Of a DNA stretch of 64,000 nucleotides, positions 1 through 8,478 are shown piece by piece (within the stretch, counting starts at the first letter, position 1; every line of letters starts with the position of its first letter). This stretch comes from Plutella xylostella (lineage: Eukaryota > Arthropoda > Insecta > Lepidoptera > Plutellidae). The translations under genes and the position numbers were made by a program. A model generated the notes under the pieces. The model was not told the DNA's origin and made no database searches. It worked only from the letters and a program-made list of their open reading frames with translations. Location: the NCBI RefSeq assembly GCF_932276165.1, contig NC_064010.1, positions 4,588,001-4,652,000 of the forward strand, in the 5' to 3' direction.

Positions 1-1
1 A

Positions 2-2200
2 CCCCCTGGCAAGTGGGCGTTGGGCAGGATCGTCGCCGTACACCCGGGCCAAGACGGACACGTCCGGGTAGCTACTGTGAAAACGAAAGGCGGCATCATA
101 AAACGACCGATCTTAAAATTGGCTCTGTTGCCAGTTAGAGAAGAACACGCCACGTCACAGATAAGCGACGTACAATGCACGACACCAACGACTGATGACG
201 TCACAACAGCTGATTCGCAAGCAGACGCGCCCGATCAAGTGACAACTCCCACGGTCAAGGCCAGCGGGCGACCAAAGCGAACAACAAGGAAAGGCATTTG
301 TCACTACATATCCATGGCGCTACTACTTTTCTTATCAATGATGACTTCAGCACAATGCGACTGCAATATCACACAACTTAACAACAACATGAACATGTAT
401 TTCGACAAGATGTACGATATGAGCATCATCCGAGACGACTGGAAATTAATCATGTATTATAATATGAGTACATACTGGTCCGGACTGCACCACCTGGAAA
501 AATACGTTTATCACCTAGAAGAATTTCTGGATTCAAATCATTTATCAACACAATACCAGAGTATCGTATATCAACTGCAACACGACTTATCAGAAATATA
601 TCACTATAATAAAATACTCAAGAAACACGTCACCAAACGGCAAAAGAGAGGCCTTATCAACGGAGTTGGATACATAGCCAACTCATTATTTGGAGTTTTA
701 GATGATCGATTCGCAAGAAAGTATGAGAAGGACATTGAGAAGATATCTATGAACGAAAATCATCTACTACTTCTATTCAAGAACCAGACGAGTGTCATAG
801 AAGCACAGTCGAACATTCTACAAAGGAACGAGGACATCATGAACAAGCAGTTTGGGATGATCCAAAAACACCTTGAAGAAGTGAAACTCGCCAATAATAA
901 ACTGCTGACGCAAAACAATAATGAACTTTATATCATATCATCGGCCCTCTCAGCATCAATCATGATATCCAACGTGCGCCGTGTACAAGAGAACCTTATC
1001 AACACCATTACAGACCTCACCCACGGGCACCTGGACGCGCACTTGTTGCCACCAGAACAGCTGGAGGAGCAAATGAAGGTCATTTACAGTCACCTACCTG
1101 AAGATCTGACTGTACCTACTGATAAACATGACTACAGAGACTTGTATAAATTAATGAAAATTCAAGTGGAAGTCGGAAAATCTTTCTTAATCATAGAAGT
1201 CAGAATACCGCTGGTGAGCAAAGAAACTTACGAGCTGGACAAAATTATCAGTTTACCTCACCAGTCCTACATCATCGAAACAATAACTCCGTATATCGCA
1301 TTTAACCTAAGAAGGGATCAACTTATATTGCTATCAGAAAGTGAAGTAAAGGAGTGCACCCACACATCAGTAAATAAAATACTATGCTCCATTGATAAAC
1401 TCATACATCAAGTTCAGATGACACAGAGCATATGCAACATCAGCATTCATAACAAACCCATGTGCCGTACAAGAGCGGAGCCGTGCCACGAGCTGTGGAT
1501 TAAATTACACAACAACAATAGATGGTTGTACTCATGCTGTGAGAACTGCTCGCTGCGCATTTTCTGTCCTGATAACAAGATGACATTGAAGTCGTTGACC
1601 GGTAATGGCCTACTGGATATAGGTCAAGGTTGTGCAGTAAAGAGTACGACATTCTCGATCATTGGACATAGCAACTATATGAGCCACATGCAGATGGAAA
1701 CTGATAATACATACATTGTTGGATCATCAATTCTAAACCACATCGTGAATACGTCAGATATGACGCCGTTCGTTCCAGAAGACCACATTCATGACTGGGA
1801 CAATTTGAAAACACAGATTGACGACCTGAAGCAAAAGGCTAACGAACCCCTCAGCATTCATGATGTGCACCAGTATTCGGTAATGTACACCGTAATGGGA
1901 GTCGTCATCATCTCCGGAGCTGTATACTCTCTCCTGCGATGGCGAAAATACAAGCGCCGCCTCGAGCTGACCACAACGAGCATCGAGTCCCGCGGCGCCC
2001 CCCCGGCGCTGCCGCTGTGGCTGCTGCGAGCGCGCGCCCCCGCCCCGGCCCCCGCCGCCCGCGCCCCCGCCCCCGGCACCCCGGCCCCCGGCACCCCGAG
2101 CGCGGACCACCACGACACTTGGACTACGCCGACTGTTCGACCGCGCTCAGTTAGATTAGACATTCCTTCCGTAATCATTAATAGTGAAGTGTGTGAATGA
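2..2200 (+). CDS. BEL/Pao retrotransposon: Pol C-terminus joined to an envelope glycoprotein
   Basis: The frame is open from the left edge, so the true start lies outside the window. The first 40 or so codons match the conserved C-terminal domain that follows integrase in BEL/Pao Pol proteins (PPGKW then LGRI, then a VKTK block). The rest is a class I-type envelope protein: a hydrophobic signal or anchor segment (about 311-355), an ectodomain, a furin-like RQKR site (638-649) followed at once by a glycine-rich hydrophobic fusion-peptide-like stretch (650-694), many cysteines, and a C-terminal membrane segment (about 1873-1935) with a basic RWRKYKRR tail. This order is that of insect errantivirus/baculovirus F-like envelope proteins. 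Pol and Env are in one reading frame with no stop between them here. The last 60 codons are abruptly GC-rich and Ala/Pro-rich. Domain identity is judged by eye; strong for an Env, good for BEL/Pao. Confidence 0.85.
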   Translation, partial: PPGKWALGRIVAVHPGQDGHVRVATVKTKGGIIKRPILKLALLPVREEHATSQISDVQCTTPTTDDVTTADSQADAPDQVTTPTVKASGRPKRTTRKGICHYISMALLLFLSMMTSAQCDCNITQLNNNMNMYFDKMYDMSIIRDDWKLIMYYNMSTYWSGLHHLEKYVYHLEEFLDSNHLSTQYQSIVYQLQHDLSEIYHYNKILKKHVTKRQKRGLINGVGYIANSLFGVLDDRFARKYEKDIEKISMNENHLLLLFKNQTSVIEAQSNILQRNEDIMNKQFGMIQKHLEEVKLANNKLLTQNNNELYIISSALSASIMISNVRRVQENLINTITDLTHGHLDAHLLPPEQLEEQMKVIYSHLPEDLTVPTDKHDYRDLYKLMKIQVEVGKSFLIIEVRIPLVSKETYELDKIISLPHQSYIIETITPYIAFNLRRDQLILLSESEVKECTHTSVNKILCSIDKLIHQVQMTQSICNISIHNKPMCRTRAEPCHELWIKLHNNNRWLYSCCENCSLRIFCPDNKMTLKSLTGNGLLDIGQGCAVKSTTFSIIGHSNYMSHMQMETDNTYIVGSSILNHIVNTSDMTPFVPEDHIHDWDNLKTQIDDLKQKANEPLSIHDVHQYSVMYTVMGVVIISGAVYSLLRWRKYKRRLELTTTSIESRGAPPALPLWLLRARAPAPAPAARAPAPGTPAPGTPSADHHDTWTTPTVRPRSVRLDIPSVIINSEVCE

Positions 2201-2391
2201 AATACTTAAGTACTTACTATATTGTATTTTTTGTATTTGAATGAAATATTTAAGTTCAATATCTTAACATTGCATTTTATACCTAATTAATTTAATTTAC
2301 AGTTATCATTATACTTGTAACTTTACTTTAGCTACAGTAACATTTAAATCTTATTTTATATAATGCTCTTCCTTCTTTTGAGTGGGCAGGA

Positions 2392-2638
2392 TGTACGGGC
2401 TACGGCTACCGTACAATAGGTACTTACTTAGATGTTATATGTATTATGTATATTGCTATAAGGTTGAAATCAGATTGATACTTACACACACATACATTAC
2501 TTGTTTACTATGCAGTAATATTTTATAATGGAAATAAATTAGTGTTAAAACAGCGCTCATTGGGTTTGGTACTATCAGCCTTAACATAACCCCAAATCTT
2601 ATCATCTATCATTATCATAGAACTGTAAACACACTACA
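2392..2638 (+). repeat. Probable 3' LTR of the BEL/Pao element
   Basis: It begins TGT directly after a purine-rich tract (AGTGGGCAGGA) and ends ACA where the reverse transcriptase frame of the host element resumes. About 247 bp. The boundary is uncertain by a few bases (the end could be 2633). It contains no gene. Confidence 0.6.
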
Positions 2639-3222
2639 CCCTGTCTATATCTCTACAATTTCCCCATAGAATTAGACCATATCTTAATACGGATGCTACA
2701 TACCCGTGGTATGCCATCAAAGCCGTGTGCAAGTCAGATGTTTTCTGTAGTCGGTGTAGAGCATAGACAAATCTACTTAATCTAGTACACACATTTTCAA
2801 TATGCTGCTGCCAAGAGCAATGTTCATCAACTACAATGCCTAAAAAAGAGGTAGATGGCGTATGATTAATTACAATATTATTGCATTTCACATTGATATT
2901 TTTTAATGCCATTCTGTTATTTCTAAATTGAATATATTTAGTTTTATTTTCATTTACATGTAAGTTATTAGCTTCCAACCATTTTGTTACCTTATCTATA
3001 CTAGCATTCACATCTGATTCAAAATTTCTATCGTCAATACATTTGATAGTCATGGAAATGTCATCAGCAAATAGTATACATTTATTATTAGTTATGTCAG
3101 GTAGGTCATTAATGTACAGTATGAACAGCAATGGTGCTAGGACACTTCCCTGAGGGACGCCGTATTCATTTATTTCAGGAAAAGACTTGTGTACTTCCAT
3201 TTCATTGGCATAAGTGAGTGTG
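2637..3222 (-). pseudogene. Non-LTR (Jockey/CR1-type) reverse transcriptase fragment
   Basis: Reading on the minus strand, the frame enters just before GVPQGSVLAPLLF and contains YINDLP and the catalytic FADD box, then the thumb and C-terminal region (SFLGIVVD, YGLILWG). It stops exactly where the BEL/Pao LTR begins: the conserved phrase RDIDRV is followed by a stop made by the LTR end. Both ends are therefore broken: the 3' end by the LTR insertion, the 5' end by truncation near 3222. It is an ancient 5'-truncated LINE copy, not a host gene. Confidence 0.85.
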
Positions 3223-3224
3223 TT

Positions 3225-3338
3225 GTGTAGAGCCCTAGAGCCTCACCGCTCACCGCGTAGAGCCCTAGAGCCCGCGTGCACCTACCGGGCCGTGCTTCTC
3301 GCTGAACATGCGGCGAGGCTCTAGGGCTCTACACAGCG
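3225..3338. repeat. GC-rich inverted and direct repeat of a TAGAGCCCTAGAG motif
   Basis: GTAGAGCCCTAGAGCC occurs twice in direct order (3227, 3257) and once inverted (about 3313-3332), so the segment can fold into a hairpin. It sits exactly between the truncated reverse transcriptase and the first partial exon copy. The core is itself near-palindromic. Function unknown. Confidence 0.6.
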
Positions 3339-3460
3339 CCGCAGGAGCGTGAAAAAATCCCACAAATCTTCAGAAAAACCAGGAAAACTCAAAACTAATA
3401 AGCAAGACAGTACAATTTCGTTACAATTTCCGCTAACACAACCCACCTCTCCACCCGCAG

Positions 3461-3506
3461 GGCTCTCTCTCTCTCTGCTCGTCGCCCCTCTCCTCGGAGC
3501 AGTGCA
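3461..3506 (+). pseudogene. Partial copy 1 of the exon at 4541 (acceptor and 5' end only)
   Basis: It starts after CCACCCGCAG exactly as the functional exon does and matches it with one or two differences, then diverges. There is no donor site. Confidence 0.8.
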
Positions 3507-3544
3507 ATTTAAAACTTCGCTTGTTCTTTTTTTTCATCCTGTGG

Positions 3545-3638
3545 GTTGACTGGTAGAAAATGCTTGTAGCATTAAGTCCACCCTTTGTACACTTATTTTT
3601 ATATTTGTGCAATAAAGGATTAAATAAATAAATAAATA
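3545..3638 (+). mobile_element. LINE 3' tail
   Basis: The stretch GGTAGAAAATGC, TAAGTCCACC, GTGCAATAAAG and a TAAA repeat is the 3' end shared with other copies at 33585-33670 (plus) and 39031-39118 and 51715-51835 (minus). It marks a short non-LTR insertion inside the tandem unit. Confidence 0.6.
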
Positions 3639-3747
3639 AAAACCTAGAAATTCAAAAGCAATAAGTAAAGTGTACCATTGCGTTAAATAAAAATCTGTTC
3701 CTATTAGCTATAACCTCCACTAATATATAACATTATATCATTCCACC

Positions 3748-3815
3748 CAAAGGTTGCCTGGAAGAAATTGCTATAAGACCGCCACATATTTTTGTGTACA
3801 AATAAAGAGTATTTA
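3748..3815 (+). mobile_element. LINE 3' tail, second family
   Basis: It carries the phrase AGGTTGCCTGGAAGAAATTG, then AAGACCGCC and ACAAATAAAGAGTATTT. The same tail recurs at 53095-53240 and 60795-60930. Confidence 0.55.
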
Positions 3816-3840
3816 TCTTATCCCATATCTCCATCCCCAG

Positions 3841-3887
3841 GGCTCTCTCTCTCTCTGCTCGTCGCCTCTCTCCTCGGAGCAGTGCAG
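3841..3887 (+). pseudogene. Partial copy 2 of the exon at 4541
   Basis: It starts after CATCCCCAG and matches the exon for 47 bases, leaving it after GTGCAG. No donor. Confidence 0.8.
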
Positions 3888-4047
3888 ATTAAAACTTCGC
3901 TTGTTCTTTTTTTTCTTGGAAATCACCATAAAACCTAGAAAATCAAAAGCAATAAAGTGTACCATTGCGTTAAATAATAATCTGTTCCAATCCTATCCTC
4001 CTCCTAATCCTATCCTTAGCATTTACAATATTAATATAAGTATTAAT

Positions 4048-4246
4048 ATTGCATTGTAAATTCGAAAGTAACTGTGTCTGTCTGTCTGTTACTCTTTTAC
4101 GCCAAAACTACTAAACGGATTTGAATGAAATTTGGTATACATAATATGGTCTAGACCCTGAGAAAGAACATAGGCTACTTTTTATCCCGGGTTTCCTACG
4201 GGAAAACTTTTTAAGGCGAATCGAAGCTCGCGGGAACAGCTAGTTA
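4048..4246 (+). mobile_element. Dispersed lepidopteran repeat with GAAATTTGGTAT and CGCGGGAACAGCTAGTT ends
   Basis: It contains CTGTCTGTCTGTTACTC, then a conserved middle (AAACGGATTTGAATGAAATT, TAGGCTACTTTTTATCCCGG) and the end AGCTCGCGGGAACAGCTAGT. A second copy lies at about 51015-51215. The family is common in Lepidoptera as a retroposon tail. Confidence 0.6.
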
Positions 4247-4289
4247 ACTATAATGTTCACTAATATAACCGATATATGTTCATCCGCAG

Positions 4290-4315
4290 GGCTCTCTCTC
4301 CCTCTGCTCGTCGCC
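4290..4315 (+). pseudogene. Partial copy 3 of the exon at 4541
   Basis: The shortest copy: acceptor CATCCGCAG and about 26 exon bases, then unrelated sequence. Confidence 0.7.
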
Positions 4316-4540
4316 TACCTACTAGTTTTGAATTAGTTAGTACAGTGTCCGTTTGACCTCTTCGGTTTCGATTAACATTTCGCTATAGGTAGTTTTCGGG
4401 TAAAACTCCCGGAAATCTCCAGAAAAACCTGGAAAATCAAAACCCGTACAAATGCAACGCATACAAATGCGTTAAATAATAATAATCTGTTCCAATTTAC
4501 TATAATCTCCACTAACTCAACCTCATCTCTCCACCCGCAG

Positions 4541-7500
4541 GGCTCTCTCTCTCTCTGCTCGTCGCCTCTCTCCTCGGAGCCGTGCAGCGCGGAGCCGAGC
4601 CCGCGCCGCGCGCACGCTGATGTGCACCAGGAGCCCGCTGAGAGGTAACGTGGAAGTTAAAGTGGAAGTGACGTTTATAGTCATTCCCTGACGACTATTT
4701 TACGACGACCTTGCGTAGGTGGCTGGGTTAGAAAGGCCGAGTATTTTGGTATCCTTAAACACAAAATTGCGAAGAATAGAAAAAATACAGGCGAATTTAC
4801 TCCAGGCCTTCGGACCGGATCGTGGTATGATCAGTAACTCAGGTTTCTCTGAGGATGGCTGGTTAGAATTGGTTCAATGATTTCCAACTCGCCTCCCAAG
4901 CGTGTGCAAAAATCAGAGGAAACAAATAGTTTTTCGCTTATTTTGTAAGTCGTACAATAAATGTTAATGTAAAAAGGACGAGTAGAGTCACTCTCATTAT
5001 GTCTTACTACTTATATAACTTTGGCAACAATAAATTGTTAATTAATGATAATAATGAATTCCAGAAAACGTTGCGCCATAGAGGATGAGCTAGCCTCCAT
5101 CGCGTACATCGACGGCGGGGACTCCCCGCGCGCGCAGCCGCCGCCCGCCAAGGAACTCAGCTCCGCCAAACGGTACGTTTGTTATCCATAAAAAACAGGA
5201 TATACCAGCAATAAAACTGACTACAACTGATCCCCTTCTTGTACCACCAATAAAAAAATAGGACTTTCTGCAAGAGATTAATTACTGTCACTGTCTAAAA
5301 CAGAATATAAAACAACATAATAAATTAAATAATAAAGATTAAAGTGTGAACACATAAATTAACAATAATTATAAAACATTATTTCAAAAAGCGATAGTTT
5401 GATCTTCATATGTCCAGCTACTCGGTCTTAGCCGTGTGAGATAAAGATAATTCGACATTAATATGATATTTGTCAACAGATTATGCAAGGACCGCGACAG
5501 CCCCAAAGCTTCCATCTCGGACTTCCAATCCGCCACCGTCAACGTCAAACTGAGGTTACTACCACAATTATAATATACTCTATTTGATTTGATGTCATTC
5601 TGTAGTTAAAACTAATTTCTCACTAGGCAAACTTTTGTTATTGTTGTCGTTTGAACCCGTTTGGTGCACGTTTGGCTTCCAATCAAAATTTTCTACGCAT
5701 CAAACACCAAAATCATCATTTAAAAACATTATAACAAGCTAAGTTTCACGCTTAACTCATCAGCTAAATAACACATTGCAGAGAACGCAACTCGCCGAGG
5801 AAAGCTCGCTACTCGACTCGCTACAGCGGCCTCCACCACCCCGTCAGCGGTCTGACAAGCGAGCTGTCAAACCATGACAGACCTGTCACTGTCAACCAAA
5901 ATGGCCGCCTGACTTGGCACGGCAAAGATGGACACTCGACGCTGATAAAAATAGACTGGCCGCAGGAAAATTCGTCTATAAGCAATTTGACGTCAAGCAC
6001 AATCAATTCTAGTCCAGTAACGCCTGTTACGCCGATTTATGATCAGTTGGAATCGGATTCCGAAGTTTCGGAGGCGAATAATAAACATACGATTAAGATT
6101 ACTGAGAATAAAAACTGCGATAATTGTCACAAGGAGAAATGTTTGAAGTGTGAGCTCAAAGCTACGGACTACGAACATCTGAAGGCCGATTTCAAGATAG
6201 GGCAGCCGGTTACTTCGAAATCTAGTTCGAATGATGCGATACAGTTGCATGACAGTCTAGAGCCGAGCCCGGTGCATTCCACGGATATAAGCTATCAAAA
6301 CTTGAACAGATTGTCCGCTATATCTACGTCGTCTAATTCGGAACACAATTCGCACAAGAAAGAGCTGGAACACGCGGTTTTAGACCGAAAATCGGTGATG
6401 ACGTCATCGCATGAAAGCTCTTCAAGCTACTCCAATCCGTCGAAGCAAGATGACTTGTACGAACCCTACACTTTTACTCGACCAAATTACATAAATCTGC
6501 ATTCTAGCAGCACCTCCAAAAGCAGCCCTAGTAGCCCCCTAAAAAGCCCCCTAAAATCCACTATAAGTATCACCTTTAGATCGCCAACGAAAAGCGCTAA
6601 GACTCCCGATTACGAGTTGATAGAGAACACCGAAACTCCGACCAACGAAAGGGATTCGGTGTACGAAGATATAGATTTGGAAAAGAATCTGTCGATAGTT
6701 GAGGACGCGTCTATTCCGGATACGGATGCAAGTTTGCCGACACAGCAGGCCTGCCAACCTGACAGCTTCAACCAAGACCTGATCATTCTAGAAACACCGA
6801 CGGAACAATACCAAAATGACGCCGACGTTTACAGCCAAGTGAAGTTCTTCAAAAAGTCCATAGAGGAAGTCAACGCTATGATGTTTGAGGCGCCAGAAAA
6901 GCCTGTCTCTAGGTATTATGAAAATGTGTCTTTCCCAGCCAAGTCTGTTAGGAGTAATAACGATTATGAGAATATTAATGTGGAGACGCTCAGGATATGT
7001 GATAAGGATGCAGAAACATCTAATGATAATTCAGATCTGATTAAAGATAAGGGTGAGAGCGATGTTGAAGTGACAGTTGAGAATATAAACGGTAATGTTG
7101 TTAAGAAACAGAAACAAAAGAATTTAAACGTTCGTGAGTTGGCTACTAGATTCGAGAGCCCTACTGAACAGAAAAGTCCGTTTTCCTTCGAGAAATTCAA
7201 AGCGGAAATTAAATATCCTACTTTAGAGCGAAAAGATGAAGACAAAGTCGAACTTCGACAGAAAGACAAGCCGACTGTTTCGCCGAAAAGCTTTCGACTT
7301 TCGAAGCATTCGACCAGCGCTCGGTCGCTCGACGAAAACGCGTTTATACAAGAATTCGGCTCAGAGAAAGTCAAAGATAAGAGAAAAAGTCTAGAACCGG
7401 CCGATGTGAAGAAGCGAGACAAATTCCTTCCCGACCTCAACTTGAATTTAGAAGAAACACACACAAAGACCGAAAGTATTACACCGACAACCGAAAACAA

Positions 7501-8478
7501 AATTAGCCTAATACAAAGATTCGAAAAGCCAGATCTGAAAAACATTATAGGCTTTGAAACGGAGAAGAAATTAAGCCGCGAACGCATAGAGAAATACAAG
7601 GAGGAGCGAAGAAATTTCCTTCGAGAGAAATACAGTTCGCAATCCTTCAGAAGTAACCCAGAACATTTGACGCGAATCAAAATTAAAAAAGACTCAGAAA
7701 GCGACAAAGATGACTGCGATAGACTCAAAGATGATGAGCCTAAGTTTGAGAGACGCAACACTGTGGATTTAGGACAGAGAATGCGGTTTAGTTTGGCCAA
7801 AAGTGATAATAGTCTGGACACGATACAGAGTCCCGATGGAGATAGGACCGTGGAGCTGGGCGAGGCTTGCGGGACCTATGATGCGGACGCCATGAGAGAG
7901 TTTGACAGGTATGTGGGATAAAGATCCATTTATACTTTGTAAAATGTAGCATGGTAGCTGTCAAATCCATTAATTTTATTTGTCATTTGTTTTTTAAAGG
8001 GAAAACGAACATTTGCACGGCATAACCATCTGACAATCAAACGTCATAGTACTCATGCTATATTTTACAAAGTTTAAGTAGTTTTTTTATATAGTAAGCT
8101 AGTGTACGTTTTAGTAATAGTTATAGGTTACTACTGTATCGAGGGTTTCAGGCACGAATATTTGTTTGAATGTTAGTTCTCGGGTCCTGTATATATGTGC
8201 AAGATGTCTGCTACATGCATATTATACGTATAAGACAAGCGGAAACGGCGGGATTCGAACCTGTGGCCTTGAGCTCCGAAACCAAGTTCACTACCGTCTG
8301 ACCAAAATACAAACGAAATTGGCAAAATAGACAAAATATTTATGCAATGCACTATGACAAAATTTATTTACACCCATCTCGTTTCATTCACAGGACAGAA
8401 AAGGTGTCTCCGTCATACAACATTCGCGATATGGCGGCCATGTTTGAACAGAAGTCACAAAACAGTGGGACCGGTTGA
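4541..8478 (+). CDS. 3' exons of a large, disordered, tyrosine-motif-rich protein (possibly supervillin-like)
   Basis: Exons inferred from GT/AG sites and continuous phase: 4541-4644, 5065-5172, 5480-5554, 5782-7908 and 8394-8478 (stop 8476-8478). This gives 832 residues of a protein whose start lies upstream. The 2.1 kb exon has no recognisable catalytic domain. It is rich in Ser, Lys, Glu and Asp and has six tyrosine motifs between 6039 and 6976 (YDQL, YEPY, YELI, YEDI, YENV, YENI), five of them of the Yxx[ILV] form. Near its end (about 7581-7634) is a basic coiled stretch, ERIEKYKEERR followed by FLREKY, which resembles the ERxxRYKxERRxxL segment I recall from the N-terminal region of supervillin. 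The last exon ends with RDMAAMFEQK. No gelsolin or villin headpiece domain is present, so either this is a short isoform or the assignment is wrong. Exon structure is well supported; the name is tentative. Confidence 0.8.
7934..8073. mobile_element. MITE, family A (ACTTTGTAAAAT termini)
   Basis: A 140 bp segment in the last intron of the gene. Terminal inverted repeats begin ACTTTGTAAAATGTAGCATG on the left and its inverse, with small changes, on the right. Related copies: 55426-55562 and 57099-57496. Confidence 0.7.
8222..8320 (-). mobile_element. tRNA-derived SINE head
   Basis: On the minus strand it contains a B-box-like GGTTCGAATCCCGCC core. It belongs with the copies at 44525-44638 and 55905-56042. 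It is too degenerate for a tRNA gene. Confidence 0.5.

Larger units (their letters stand above)
1..2638 (+). mobile_element. BEL/Pao LTR retrotransposon, 3' portion
   Basis: The window opens inside the element. After the envelope stop (2200) there is an AT-rich 3' untranslated stretch, a purine-rich tract (about 2380-2391) and an apparent LTR. The element interrupts a non-LTR reverse transcriptase frame at about 2637, so it is younger than that copy. The target duplication cannot be checked because the 5' end is outside the window. Confidence 0.75.
3346..4540 (+). repeat. Intronic tandem duplication carrying three truncated exon starts
   Basis: The stretch upstream of the exon at 4541 is made of three degenerate copies of the same unit: intron text, a pyrimidine tract, an AG acceptor and the first bases of the exon. 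Exon-like pieces are at 3461-3506, 3841-3887 and 4290-4315. Copies one and two leave the exon sequence at the same point, after GAGCAGTGCA, and share the same following sequence with an AAAACTTCGCTTG motif. None keeps the exon's 3' end or donor site. Confidence 0.8.

Noticed and set aside
1754..2178. Open frames opposite the envelope's C-terminus
   Set aside because: They are caused by the GC-rich tail and have no recognisable content.
6964..7821. Minus-strand frame of 285 codons
   Set aside because: It is the antisense shadow of the large plus-strand exon, rich in Ser/Leu/Phe as expected from reverse reading of its codons.
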